Shown here: in pieces, positions 1-12,099 of the stretch
Numbering within the stretch: position 1 is the first letter of the stretch
Layout of the letters: every line of letters starts with the position of its first letter
NCBI RefSeq assembly: GCF_018143015.1
Contig: NC_054748.1
Span: 3,710,080-3,774,079 of the forward strand
DNA from: Lytechinus variegatus
Taxonomy: Eukaryota; Echinodermata; Echinoidea; Temnopleuroida; Toxopneustidae
Length of the DNA: 64,000 nucleotides
Direction of reading: 5' to 3'
The notes under the pieces: model-generated
The model's input: only the letters and a program-made list of their open reading frames with translations
Database searches by the model: none
What the model was told of the DNA's origin: nothing
Translations under genes and position numbers: made by a program

Positions 1-530
1 AAATAACAAAGTTCTGGTCATTTGAAATAAGGCTTGAATTTCAATAATTTCATAAAATGAAGAGGTTCTCCAGGCTGGCTTTCAAACTCACTCAACACTC
101 CGTTTTGTTGACGATCAGCCATGCATTAAATCTTTTGTTCACCATGCGAAAGCTTCTGTGGGAAACCGGTGAAAACACGTTTATCTCATGAAATTATGGA
201 AATACAAGCCTTATTTCAAATGACCAGAACTTTTTTATTTCTTGACCATTTTCTTTAATTGAGGTACCAAATTAAAGAGTAGACATTGAACTTTTCAGAA
301 ATGTGGTTTTCTTTTTGAAACCCAGATACCCCTCGCCAAATGAGTTTTTGGTATCCTTTCTTCAAATTGTTTTTGCTCACTCATGCGTGAATAAGAAATA
401 AGCTAAGTAACATCAGATGAAAGAGGAGATTCTAAGCTTTAAATTGGTAGGTCATTTATCTATTCTATTTATGATTAAGTTATGATAAATGATCGCTAAA
501 TCTCGGTTTCGTTTATTCTGGGACGCACTG
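1..530. mobile_element. Foldback TIR element, family 1 (copy cut by window start)
   Basis: The end reads CTGGGACGCACTG followed by TA, the same terminus as the complete copies at 11039-11858 and 28129-28954. The visible part runs outward from inside the element. The family is a long near-palindrome whose two arms are each about 400 bp, with TA at the outer edges, as expected of a non-autonomous Tc1/mariner-type element. No coding capacity is seen. The left arm lies mostly outside the window. Confidence 0.75.
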
Positions 531-861
531 TATAGCCAGAAGCTGCTAAGAATATTGAAAAATGTTTATTTATTTGGCCTAAATGAATCACATATTCTAA
601 AAGCAGTATTTATTTATGCCATGCGAGATACACTTTCTTGTAATAATAAAGCTAATTAAATGTACCTAAAATTAAAACTCCATTCTTTAGTTGGTTGATA
701 CATAGGCCTAAACCAACCCCCAAAAATCAAGCCGCCGATCTGGGAACATAAATTAACATATTCTCCCCCTCCCACCTCCTTTGAAAAAATGAAAAATATG
801 AAAATCCATTTTATTTTATTGCTCGAAATAGACAAGAAAAAAGAAAATACTCAGAAAATTT
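531..861. other. No gene seen
   Basis: AT-rich sequence between the foldback element and a SINE. No splice-bounded open exon, RNA gene or clear repeat was recognised. Confidence 0.5.
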
Positions 862-1057
862 GTTTTGCCCTTTTGATAATGGGCCCGTCAGCCGCTGTGC
901 AGCGCCATTTGACGAGGATCCCTTTAATCGTTGAGCGCCAAACAGAGTTGCAACAAATCCCATCTTTGAACGTCTCTTCGTCTGATGGGGCTGGGGTTTG
1001 AACTCCCGAGCTACCGGTTATGAGACGGACGCTCTACCATCTGAGCCAACACACCTG
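862..1057 (-). mobile_element. tRNA-derived SINE, minus strand
   Basis: On the minus strand a tRNA-like head begins near 1057 with GTGTTGGCTCAGATGGTAGA (A-box-like), followed by an anticodon-arm-like CTCATAA and a B-box-like GAGTTCAAACCCC. The body continues with GTTGCAACTC and TGGCGCTCAACG. The same head and body order occurs on the plus strand at about 59669-59850. The cloverleaf is not complete, so this is a retroposon and not a tRNA gene. The 3' boundary is approximate. Confidence 0.6.
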
Positions 1058-2249
1058 TCAAAATATGGAACGCTATTGTACTGTAATAGAAACACGTATA
1101 TGCGTGTTTTATACTTGGACCCGTCACCCCAGCATGGACCCAACGGGTGAATCCAGTGCCCTAGTCCCTAAAGATCGTACTTTACTCTCTATTTTATGAA
1201 ACATGCAAAATAAATCTTATCCCCCATGATATGTCCCCAAACTTGTTTTTATGCCACCCATCAGTTTTAAAATACTGGTGCCACCATTGCTCGGAGTGCT
1301 TCCGTTACTTAGAAGAGCAACGAAAAAATCATCACGTCCTCCCCTCTCCGCCAAGGACAATTTGTAAAGGACCTATACCTTTAACATTATTGTTCATACA
1401 GCTCATTCCGAGTCAAAACATGAACAATAATGTCTTGAACAATGATGAAATGTCATTATTTTTTTTTCAAAAGTGACCCATCTTCAGCTTAATGAATTCA
1501 TAACACCGCCACTCCATCCTTGTCTGTCCCACCAAACACACTTTAAAGACGTTCAAATGACAGAGCTTGAACAAATTACTGAGTGAAAATATGTCTTGAA
1601 TCTTATCTGAAGAAAATTCCTATGCAACCTTATACATTGAGAATTGTGATGGTGTGCATAAGTGGTTAATGCGTTGACTGTGACACAATGCGAAAATCAT
1701 TCAACGGATAATGTCGTATTTGCTGTAACATGCCTTGTTGAATATCTTTATCACCTCTAGCTGAATCTCGCATGATGGAACTAATGCCTTTTCGCTATTT
1801 GTGTAACATTTAAAGTAATTATGCCCTTCTTAAGAGCTATTTATATGGCTTTTGCCTTTTACGCACAAACATACTTTCCTGCCGCGTCAAATTTGACCTA
1901 CCCTCCGTGGTCCAAGCGCTGCACGATTCGGATCACTTCATTGATGGAGTAATTTGCGCCATGACTAGAATTCATAACCCTTTGTTTTAAAAATCAATTG
2001 ATCTTAGAGTGATCAGTTGTCCCAGTTCACCATTTTCAACGATGAACTATAAGCCGATAATTTTATTTGACGAGCATTTTCAATAGATTTTCAACGCTCC
2101 AAAAAGCATCTACGTAATAGTTGTCAAAACTCGTTGAAGGTCAACTTTAATAACTGAACCATAAAAGTCTATAACAATGGTAATGCCACATGTTCAAGGC
2201 GGAATAAAACTTAGTTTCATAGGACAATGAGGAGAAAATTAGAATATTT
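1058..2249. other. No gene seen
   Basis: AT-rich intergenic or intronic sequence. Short open frames here have no splice signals or family motifs. Nothing else was recognised. Confidence 0.5.
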
Positions 2250-3160
2250 CATGTTTCATCTAATAAAATACAAGATAAATAGTGAGTGAGTGATGTCATC
2301 AGCCCCCCCCCCCATTTGAATCCCGACCATGATGCGCATATAATTGCTTTGCAAAAATAAGCGAAACTTTAAAATTTCATAACTTTCTTTTTTTTCCGAT
2401 TTTGATGGAATTTTCAGTGTTATACCCGTTCAATTTTTCTCTTTTTATTCAAATCAACTTTTTGTTGGGGTGGACTTTTCATTTAATACAACTGACCGTG
2501 GCCATTACAGCGTGTTGCACCATCTAGAAAATTATCGCGTCTACTACAGTTTCATTCACGCACTTCGGTTCACTTGTTAATATTCTGTTTTTAATTGTAG
2601 GTTTATCTAAAACCATCATCCAAATTCTTGTTTAAAAAGGGATTTTCCACGCTTGGGATATTTCGTTCAATAAATAAAGTAAGATTCATAAAGCAAAATG
2701 CTTAAAATTTGATCAAAATTGGATAACAAATGACAAAGTTATTGAATTTATTGATTTACAGTTCTAGACATGTCTTTATGAATAATAATCAGGTGGGCTG
2801 ATGATATCATAACCCCACTTGTTCTTTTGAATCTTATCATATGGAATTAGGTTATTTCAGCATTTATGTACCAAGAACTATATCAATTGCATTGACAACA
2901 TTACTCATGTTAGTTATTTACTGCTGCAACTTTTTTTTATCATAATGGATACACATTTACATATGTATGAAAAAATGAAACATTTATGATTTCATGTAAT
3001 AACATAAGGAAAAAAATCATCAGCCTACCTAATGAATATTCATGGCGATGTGCATATAACTGTTTTCCCCAAAAATATATAAATTCTGACATTCAATAAC
3101 TTTGTTACTTTTTATCCGATTTTGATGAAATTTTCAGCATTTTGCTTTGCGATTGTGAGT
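2250..3160. repeat. Dispersed foldback repeat, clustered copies
   Basis: A block with GTGAGTGAGTGATGTCATCAG, an oligo-C run, GCGCATATAA and then TCCGATTTTGATGGAATTTT is read forward near 2280-2420. It is read in reverse near 2690-2810 and forward again near 3015-3150 with variations. The same block is found reversed at about 56690-56830 and forward at about 56985-57160. The inverted pairs suggest a foldback MITE-like family. Exact ends and target duplications were not resolved. Confidence 0.55.
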
Positions 3161-3467
3161 CGTGACAGTATAGTTTGGATAATAGCGTATATTATCACAT
3201 GATTTCATCAACAGGTTTAATCTGTTTACCTACGCCAGTCAAGCCTGTTCCTTCAACAGTAAGATGCATGTAAGTTGGCATACTTGTATTATAATAAGGA
3301 ACGGTGACGCTACGATCTTATTGCAATATTGTAGATATTCACTATAAAAATGTATATTTCACCGTCATGGGTATAATATAAATCATAATTCGTCGTATTA
3401 AAAATTGCTTATAGTCGGATGAACAGTCCATTATGGTTGAATATTTACCACATTTTTTGATTAGCAG

Positions 3468-3680
3468 GAGTCCAGATGAGCATACCCAGACCAATCTTCC
3501 TATACCTAGTTTGATAGAGGCGTTGTTAACTACGATAAACGAACTCAAGTACGCGTCGTCTACTTTGGAAAATGATACTATAATTGCTCTAGATAGATTA
3601 ACAACTCTCCTGACTAGTCTTGGTGAAGTGCGTCTCCTTCCAATGCATATATACGACCGTCAAAACCAGGCTTCAGTCTT
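3468..3680 (+). CDS. Candidate internal exon, function unknown
   Basis: An open 213-bp segment is bounded by a good acceptor (TTTTTTGATTAGCAG) and a good donor (CTT|GTGAGT). It codes about 71 residues, including SPDEHTQTNLPIPSLIEALL and, further on, LDRLTTLLTSLGEVRLLPMH. It has no cysteines and is predicted to be amphipathic-helical. It is symmetric phase 2/phase 2, the same phase as every LRR exon of the receptor gene that starts at 12100, so it could splice into that gene without a frameshift. No family was recognised. It could equally belong to another gene, or be chance. Confidence 0.35.
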
Positions 3681-3884
3681 GTGAGTTCGCATTTAGTTCG
3701 AATCTTTATTTCTTTATAAATCTTTTAAAATAACATTTTTCTTAGACTTTTTAACTATTGATGTACAGTTTCCATAAATAGAAATGTTTTATAATTTTTA
3801 GGGCTTGCTAGAGTAACAAAAATGAAAAAAAAAAAATATCTGAACTAGAATGTGAAGAGTAACAGCCGATATGATGGCCAGTGT

Positions 3885-4016
3885 ATATATGTATATATTA
3901 TGTATATATATATATACGTATATAGGTGTGTGTGTGTGGGGGGGGGCCGGCTAGTGTGAGTGTTAATATATATCGTATGTTTATTTCAATTTTTCGCATT
4001 TATAAATATACATATA

Positions 4017-4056
<40 letters not shown>
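3885..4056. repeat. TA/TG microsatellites
   Basis: Two AT-dinucleotide tracts (3886-3925 and 4017-4054) with a short (TG)n plus G-run between them. These are low-complexity DNA only. Confidence 0.85.
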
Positions 4057-4058
<2 letters not shown>

Positions 4059-4229
4059 ATTGCAAACAGTAGCAAGTTCAATAGTCTGGAAAGAGATGTT
4101 CAGTGATTAAGCGACGAAAGTGATTTCGTCCGAACGTTAATCATCAACTAAGGCATATTTTAAAATTGAATTTAGTTAAAATACAACTTCAATAAATTTT
4201 CGGGTGTCATTTTAGGTCCCTCTTTGTTG

Positions 4230-4606
4230 TGGTAAATTGCCTATTCGTCCACTACCAACTCACCACATGGTCTACCTTCGTTCAGTCTAATGTCATTCTA
4301 TCCATCAACATTTCGTCTAATAACCATATGGTCCAATTACCATTTTGTCCAATCATCACTTCGTCTAATCACCGGCTCGTCTATGATCATGTCGTATAAT
4401 AACCAGTTGGTCTAATATCCATTTTCTTTTCCAATTAGACCAAATGTATTATGGACTAAATGGCTATTGGATCAACTGGTTGTTACACAAAATCGTGGGT
4501 AGACAAATTGGCAATTAGACCATGTGGATAGTGGACGAATTGATGATTTACAAAATGAGAGTACACGAGTTAGTAATTAGATGAACTGGCATTAGACCAA
4601 TTGAAA
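4230..4606. repeat. Foldback element with GTCTAAT/ATTAGAC arms
   Basis: The left half repeats words such as TTCGTCTAAT, TGGTCCAATTA and TTTTGTCCAATCATC about every 20-25 bp. The right half repeats their complements (AATTAGACCAAATG, GTGGACGAATTGATG). The two halves can pair over about 180 bp each. A related stretch with GGACGAAGTGGGAATAG lies at 62278-62375. This looks like a non-autonomous foldback element. Ends are approximate and no target duplication was established. Confidence 0.55.
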
Positions 4607-4827
4607 ATAAACCTTTGTTGTGTCTTTCGTTGCTTGCTTGACTGCGCATGATTTCATTTGAGTTATATGTACATACATATAGTTGATGATTAGTCTTTGG
4701 CGAAAAAAAAGTATCCAGCTAAATCATTTAGCAACATTTTTCAGCCTATTAAACATTGTAGTACATGACCTCCAATATACATGTACTTGATCACGTTCAG
4801 CAATTGCAGTTATACAGTCGTAATCAA

Positions 4828-4947
<120 letters not shown>

Positions 4948-5095
4948 GCTATACATGTACAACAGCTTTGGCAACTCTTTTTTATTTTAAATATTGTGTA
5001 AAGAAATGGATGAAGAGAACGATGGTAGGCGTAGCTTAAATCAAAGTTCCCCAGAGCTATCTACCCTTTGGAAAAATTGGTGATGCCGAAAAAAT

Positions 5096-5166
5096 GTCTC
5101 TGCCGGGAATCGAACCCGGGCCCCCAGCTTTGAACGCCGGTGCCTTAACCACAAGACCACAGAGAC
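5096..5166 (-). tRNA. tRNA-like gene, anticodon UCA by position (unit 1)
   Basis: Read on the minus strand it folds as a 71-nt cloverleaf. The acceptor GTCTCTG pairs with CAGAGAC, the anticodon stem CCGGC pairs with GCTGG around the loop GTTCAAA, and the T stem CCGGG pairs with CCCGG around TTCGATT. The B box is perfect. The A box here reads TGGTCTTGTGG, with one change from the other copies. Loop positions 34-36 read TCA. The D and T arms most resemble tRNA-Glu, so it may be a mutated Glu relative. No CCA is encoded. Confidence 0.55.
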
Positions 5167-5510
5167 GGGTTAGTGGTTAGGCCGACCCTGATCCAATTGA
5201 CCGTCAGAGAGACAGGTTTTCCACACCATACCAATTATAATTTCCTTTGTCGGGTGAAGTTGGGTTTTGAACAATGACAAGCCGCCATGCCTCAGCTGGA
5301 TCAAAGCTATGCTTTGATACAAAGCTAGTGCTTATGGGAGAAAGTATACAAATGTGTGTGAAGCTATACATGTACAACAGCTTTAGCAACTCTTTTTTAT
5401 TTTAAATATTGTGTAAAGAAATGGATGAAGAGATCGATGGTAGGCGTAGCTTAAATCAAAGTTCCCCAGAGCTATCTACCCTTTGGAAAAATTGGTGATG
5501 CCGAAAAAAT

Positions 5511-5581
5511 GTCTCTGCCGGGAATCGAACCCGGGCCCCCAGCTTTGAACGCCGGTGCCTTAACCACTAGACCACAGAGAC
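5511..5581 (-). tRNA. tRNA-like gene, anticodon UCA by position (unit 2)
   Basis: It has the same 71-nt cloverleaf as the other copies, with an intact A box (TGGTCTAGTGG) and B box (GGTTCGATTCC) and no stem mismatches. It is embedded in the second tandem unit, which argues for spread as part of a repeat. The preserved stems leave real Pol III expression possible. Confidence 0.6.
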
Positions 5582-5937
5582 GGGTTAGTGGTTAGGCCGA
5601 CCCTGATCCAATTGACCGTCAGATAGACAGATTTTCGACACCATACCAATTATAATTTCCTTTGTCGGGTGAAGTTGGGTTTTGAACAATGACAAGCCGC
5701 CATGCCTCAGCTGGATCAAAGCTATGCTTTGATACAAAGCTAGTGCTTTGATACAGTACACGTATGGGAGAAAGTATACAAATGTGTGTGAAGCTATACA
5801 TGTACAACAGCTTTGGCAACTCTTTTTTTTAAATATTGTGTAAAGAAATGGATGAAGAGAACGATGGTAGGCGTAGCTTAAATCAAAGTTCCCCAGAGCT
5901 ATCTACCCTTTGGAAAAATTGGTGATGCCGAAAAAAT

Positions 5938-6008
5938 GTCTCTGCCGGGAATCGAACCCGGGCCCCCAGCTTTGAACGCCGGTGCCTTAACCACTAGACC
6001 ACAGAGAC
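5938..6008 (-). tRNA. tRNA-like gene, anticodon UCA by position (unit 3)
   Basis: It has the same cloverleaf as unit 2. It is the last complete module before the array is cut off by a (TA)n tract 14 bases further on. Confidence 0.6.
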
Positions 6009-6022
6009 GGGTTAGTGGTTAG

Positions 6023-6104
<82 letters not shown>

Positions 6105-6128
6105 ATATATATATGTATGTATATATAT

Positions 6129-6191
<63 letters not shown>

Positions 6192-6203
6192 TATATATAT
6201 ATA
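6023..6203. repeat. (TA)n microsatellite
   Basis: About 180 bp of nearly pure TA between the tRNA-like array and a TIR element whose expected target is TA. The long frames that read it are low-complexity artefacts. Confidence 0.95.
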
Positions 6204-8749
6204 TGGTCAATTCCAGCGTAACGGACATGACGTTCAGACAAATTTTTGTAATTCAAATGTTTATACAGTAGAATTAGCAGTCTTTTGATAATTGTTACTA
6301 AGCTTATCAGACACATTTAAGTATCAGTTACATACACATAAAATTTCAAATCGTTTCATTGAACAGTTGCGGAGAAATTGCACTCTTTGTGAGCGTAACG
6401 GACATGACACGAAATGGACGAAGCATTTTTACCTCCTATTGCTTATCAAAATTCCTGTGAATTCTTAGATTGCATGCACCTGACATTGGTGTTAATTTAA
6501 CCTTAAGACCATGCTCTATCCATAAAATAGTGTTTAACAACAGTTTTGCAGTGCATTCTGTATTCCTAGCTCAAAATGTAGTGTAACGGACATGACACAC
6601 GAAGCGTAACGGACATGACAGTTTTGTCCACTTTTTGTAAGCCAATATAATTATTTTATTACAAGATATGGTACAAGTCTAATTGTTTACATGTTAAGGC
6701 TAGAGGTTAGAGACACATATCATAACTGGTAATCTGTAATATCTCCTATTATTTTGCAATTTGAGAGGGGGTCTTTTTGTACAATATTTATAAAACAAAA
6801 AAATATTTAGAAAAATTTATTTTACACCGGTTAACAACAGTTAATGAGTATTTTCCAGTTACTACCATCCGCCACACCTAATTAAAGGAAAAAAAGTTGA
6901 TAGAAAAGATTATTTTTTATTCATGCCCTAATATTTGATAATATACTAGCGTAACGGACATGACACCCTTACGAAGTGAACTTCATCAGCACTTCTTAGT
7001 TTGAAAATGGAAGAAATATCAATAATGAATGTAATTATGTAACAGCAAAGTACCTTTACTGACACTCTAATGAAAAATATGTAGATATTATTAGCAGGTA
7101 TCATTAAATTAATAGCTATAGCCTAAGTGATAATTTTATATTGAATACAACGTTTATCGTACCACTACGACACACTGAGAAGACCAAATCTCATTTTTTG
7201 TGAGAAGAAAACAAAATTTACCAGACCTGTATAAATCCAAGAACATATTATGGAATGTATTGTATGATAAAGAATATGTACTAGTATTAATGTCAGTTTT
7301 AAGATTACAAAAAATGGTATTAAAATTTAATAGCAGTACCTGGAAAGCGGTCTTTCATTATCGATTATGTATGAGTTGAAAGGTAATCGGAATGCTTGTA
7401 AATAGCTTCTGAGATTTTTTTTTTCATTCAAAATAACTATCATCCTGAGTATAATCATCCTTTCATCAAATCTTGGATGTTCTAAATCTTACAATCTTGC
7501 TTGCTGACAAACGTGGCTGTATCTACATGTAATTTTGTTGTATTGTCCGCGCTGCTTGTGTACAATTGAAGATACATCATTCAAATCGTTATTATGGCTG
7601 ACCAAAATACTATGACATAATTTCTTGATCATTCTTTCCACGGCCCCTTTGCTTTGTGATACTGCAAAGAAGTGCCACTGTAGATTCATGGATTCATAGA
7701 GCTACATCATGAAACACAGATATCCGAATACAAACTTGCTTTTAAATGTGATCCCATGCCATCACTGAAGAAGTACATGTAGAGGTTGGTGTAAGTCAGA
7801 TACTTTGAAGTAATATCATCAATGATCATTAATTCACAAGTTGGAGTTTTATCATGCTCCAAACTGTCAGTGCAAGAACCTAAGATAATCAAATGTTTGT
7901 TCAAACACGAATGATGCAGATTGTGATCTGAGTATGTTGCCAGATCTAGCTGCATCTTATCCTAATATTATGTAACATACCGTTAATTCTCAGAAAAATC
8001 TACCAGAACAAGAGCTGAACTTTCATCATTCACCAACTTCTAAAAATAGCTTGAATGACATGCAGATTCTAGGAAATATTACATTCAGCTATCCTCAAAC
8101 AATTGAGACTAACCTCAGTCTGTGACACTGAGCCTAATATTTTGTTTTTGTAAATGCTGCCATTTGCCATATATAAGGCGTCATGTCCGTTACGCGAATT
8201 GTCATGTCCGTTACGCCATTTTTATGAAAATGAGAAATGGTAAGGGAAAATGATTGCTACACATGGTAGGGGGTTTAATTCTAACATAGAATCTGAATCT
8301 GCAGTACCTTTACACAAATTTCCTATAAGCTGTGAAAACTTTAAGTGAAAAACGTAACGGACATGACACTGATAATGGTAAAGAAATCACACAAATCTGA
8401 AGACAGATTTCTGTAAAATTGATGAATGGCATAAAATTTAACAATTATTTTCTGTTGATTTAAACATTAATCAACTATTCAAAAGTTAAAAGAGACCTCT
8501 GGGACCTTGTTTGCTTTTAGTAGAGACAGAAAAGATGAATTGTTCAAAAATAGCCACATTTTTTACATTTTGCAATATGCTATTCTATTTTTGGATGATG
8601 GAAAAAAACTACAAAATTTTATCAATATTGCGATTTTTCTATTGGAAATTGAGACTTTAAAGATTACTTTTTAAGAAAATTTGACTGCTTGAGTGAAATT
8701 TGAAACTTCATTTTTTCTCTAAAGTGAACATTTTCCATGGAATTGCCCA
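6204..8749 (-). mobile_element. DNA transposon with TA target and repeated 16-mer
   Basis: The ends are inverted: TGGTCAATTCCA on the left and TGGAATTGCCCA on the right (complement TGGGCAATTCCA). TA lies directly outside both, within (TA)n tracts. Inside are eight copies of GCGTAACGGACATGAC or a one-base variant: plus strand near 6216, 6393, 6581, 6604, 6949 and 8353, and minus strand near 8180 and 8201. A decayed transposase reads on the minus strand at 7489-7955. The repeated word is a candidate transposase-binding site. The superfamily is not certain. Confidence 0.7.
7489..7955 (-). pseudogene. Decayed DDE-type transposase fragment
   Basis: Two adjacent minus-strand frames carry ordered fragments. 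The first has a YSDHNLHHSCLNKHLIIL-like stretch and FFSDGMGSHLK. The second has LQWHFFAVSQSKGAVERMIK. An SDG-x-SHxK block followed by a W-x-FF-x-x-S-x-x-KG block is known in transposase-like proteins of several invertebrates. A stop and a frame change separate the two parts, and no start or C-terminus is visible. It sits between TIRs and so belongs to that element. Confidence 0.5.
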
Positions 8750-8963
8750 TATATATATATACATACATATTTTATATACATATAGAGTAGCATGCAGATT
8801 GGGGGCTCTTGCTCCCCCCCCAAAAAAAACAAATAATAATAATAAAATAAATAAATAAATACAAATAAAATCACGTCCAGGAACAATAAAGATAAAAGGA
8901 GAGAAACCAGCGGGATAAATAAATGGGGAGTTGTACAAGTGCTACGTCACATGTATATATATA

Positions 8964-10996
8964 CACAACAAAAAAGTAAGTCCCCCCTAAATCAAATTGC
9001 TGTAACTTTTGAACCGAATTAGTTTGAGATATGATATTTCATAGGTGGTTTTCTACACTCATTAAGCAAACCCTGAGGAAAAATGAAATCGATCGGTTGA
9101 GTCATGCATGAGTAATTAAAGATTGAATTAAAAATGACCATTTTTAAAAGTCACAAGAGTCGTTTTTCAGTTTGTTCAAATACAAAGTTGGGCAAAGTTG
9201 TTTTCAGGTGAATTTTATTGTGTTATGCTGTTTTACTATCCATCATTCAACCACTTCAGACCAGATTTTGAAATGGTATGTTCATGGTTGAGTGAACACA
9301 ATGTATTGCAGGGGCTGCAATGTAAAAACGACCACACGATTTTGATTTTTTTGCATGATCAGCAGCCCCCCCCCCCCCTCACTTTTGGCCCAGTCTCCCC
9401 CCCCCCCCACTTTGAAAACCGTTCAGCGGCCCCTGAATTGTGACGTATCATCATAGGGGTTTATGGTAGTATCCTCTACAACTTGTTAAATCATGTTAAA
9501 ATTTGAAAATGTTGGTGGCTTCCCCGATTATAGGCCCCTTCCCCTATTTTAAAATTCTGGATCTACCACTGATTTGTCCATACATTCAACTGATCCTGAG
9601 AAATTGTTAGGAAAAGAATACATTTATGCAGTATAAAGAGTATTAATTCCTAAGTTTTCGATTGTGCTCGCTCAACCATGAAAATGTTTGAAATTCGGAA
9701 AGTATTTGGTGATAGAAATGATGGATGATAAAAACAACAGCAATTAAAGTCACATTTGAAACCGAATTTGCCCCCAATAATCACTATATTATCCTTTAAA
9801 ATGCGTCTGTGACATTGAAAATACCAATTTTCCCACTTTGATGCGTGCTCACTCATCCATAAATAAACGAATCGATTTCATTTTTGCACAGAATTTTGCC
9901 CATAGGTTGGTAAACATTACTGCCAAACGACATTGCTAAAGACAGCCTTGAAAAAAAGTTCCACCATATTGAATAAGGGGTTACTTATTCGTAAACATAT
10001 GCACCCATAATGTACACAAGTCTATGAGAGAGGAAGTCCAAATTTTGAAATGAGGGTTTGTTTCATGGACGGTTTTTGTTACTTCTGCCAACAGTTATTT
10101 CATGAAACTTCGCACATTGCTTCAGAGTAACACTATCCAAAAGGTGCGCACACCAAAATAACCATTCGATGCAGCACAGAGTGGGGCCAAGGCCTTGAAC
10201 TTTCTTCTCATTTGCATAATTTTCGAGTATTGTGTGCTCACTGATGCGTTAAACATCGGGATTTTCACAAAAATTAAATCAAATGAACTATGCAAGGAGG
10301 TTTGTGACAGATATCCATAATTACAAATTGCATTTTTTCCAATAACGTAAAAAAGAGCTAATCACATTCCACATGTTCATTCAAGCGTGAATGTTTAATT
10401 AAACGCCTTTGAATCATTGAAGCATGTTAATTGGTCATAAACACAACGAAAAAGTTGAGAAAAGATCATTTTTAGTTACCAAAATGAAACAATACTTGCC
10501 TATGATATTTGAAAATCGTATTTTTTGTTTTCGATAAATGTTCATTGAACCGTGAAACGATGAATACTGTTGAAAAAACTCCTCCCAAAAATATCTGTCA
10601 TTATCTTCTATCGTTTTTATTGATGAATACGTGTAAAATATCAAATTATAGCAAATTTTGACTTGTCTTTATTCAACCGTGAAATTTAGCCCAAAAAGTT
10701 GTTTCGTCCTTTAAAAGGTACCTTTTATAAGCCTTCTGACTATTTTTTATGATGAGAATGAGCAATAAGTTCCAATAAAATGGAATCAAAGTCATGATAT
10801 TTGGCTTGTGACTTTTAAAAAGTGACATTTTAGCCTTCTGACGGTGCTCACCGAAGCATGACGTAAAATACGTCCATAACATTTACTCATAGGGTAGCTT
10901 ATAAAATTACCTACACGCTCATGTAAAAATATATTAAAAACTCGAATTGGTTTGGAAATTATTGATGTTTGTTTAAGGGGGGACTTAATTTTTTGT

Positions 10997-11000
<4 letters not shown>
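8964..11000. mobile_element. 2-kb TIR element, non-coding, CACAAC termini
   Basis: The termini are inverted over about 28 bp. The left begins CACAACAAAAAAGTAAGTCC and the right ends GGACTTAATTTTTTGTTGTG. TA precedes the left end. No open transposase is visible. The interior holds about ten diverged copies of a palindromic word of the type TGCTCACTCAWSCGTGAA, for example at 9101, 9281, 9664, 9845, 10375, 10540, 10670 and 10848. It is probably a non-autonomous Tc1/mariner-type element. Confidence 0.65.

Positions 11001-11038
<38 letters not shown>
11001..11038. repeat. (TA)n microsatellite
   Basis: A TA tract that separates two TIR elements, both with TA-type edges. Confidence 0.9.
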
Positions 11039-11041
<3 letters not shown>

Positions 11042-11858
11042 TGCGTCCCAGAATAAACGAAACCGAGATTTAGCGATCATTTATCATAACTTAATCATAA
11101 ATAGAATAGACAAATGACCTACCAATTTAAAGCTTAGAATCTCCTCTTTCATCTGATATTACTTAGGTTATTTCTTATTCACGCATGAGTGAGCAAAAAC
11201 AATTTGAAGAAAGGATACCAAAAACTCATTTGGCGGGGGGTATCTGGGTTTCAAAAAGAAAACCACATTTCTGAAAAGTTCAATATCGGCTCTTTCATTT
11301 GGTACCAAAATTGCAGAAAATGGTCAAGAAATAAAAAAGTTCTGGTCATTTGAAATAAGGCTTGTATTTCCATAATTTCATGAGATAAACGTGTTTTCAC
11401 CGGTTTCCCACATAAGCTTTCGCATGGTGAACAAAAGGTTTAATGCATGGCTGATCGTCAACAAAAAAGAGTGTCGAGAGAGTTTGAAAGCCAGCCTGGA
11501 GAACCTCTTCATTTTATGAAATTATTGAAATTCAAGCCTTATTTCAAATGACCAGAAATTTGTTATTTCGTGACCATTTTCTGTAATTTAGGTATCAAAT
11601 TAAAGAGGAGATATTGAACTTTTCAAAAATGTGGTTTTCCTTTTGAAACCCAGATACCCCCCGCCAAATGAGTTTTTGATATCCTTTCTTCAAATTGCAT
11701 TTGCTCACTCATGCGTGAATGAGAAATAATATAAGTAATATCAGATGAAAGAGGAGATTCTACGCTTTAAATTGGTAGGTCATTTGTCTATTTCATTTAT
11801 GATTAAGTAATGATAAATGATCGCTAAATCTCGGTTTCGTTTTTTCTGGGACGCACTG
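11039..11858. mobile_element. Foldback TIR element, family 1 (complete copy)
   Basis: It starts CAGTGCGTCCCAGAATAAAC and ends with its complement CTGGGACGCACTG. The two halves are near-complete reverse complements, so the 820-bp element can fold into one hairpin. TA is present on both sides. Each arm carries the palindromic word TTCACGCATGAGTGAGC (11177-11193) or its complement (11703-11719). There is no coding capacity. Same family as 1-530 and 28129-28954. Confidence 0.85.
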
Positions 11859-12099
11859 TATATATATATATATATATATATGTCAGATTGACAATGGGAG
11901 AATGTCAATATTTAAGTGCTCATAAGTCCCTTATTCCTTGTTCATCTTTTCAAACCTTTATTGATTTGTTTCTTCGACATTCATCTTTTCGTACAAGTAA
12001 TTAACAGAAATAATTTCTGCTTTACCGATCAACGTTGGAAGATGACTGTCATTTCTAGCTCATGATTGTCCTTTCTTCCGTATTCCCCTTTCTCCACAG

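Noticed and set aside
1003-1057. Functional tRNA gene
   Set aside because: It has A- and B-box-like words but no matching acceptor stem; the body matches a SINE.
6019-6316. Tyr/Ile-rich open frames
   Set aside because: They are translations of a (TA)n microsatellite.
6216-8368. CRISPR-like spaced repeats of GCGTAACGGACATGAC
   Set aside because: Spacing is irregular (about 7 to 1200 bp), two copies are inverted, and the context is a eukaryotic TIR element.
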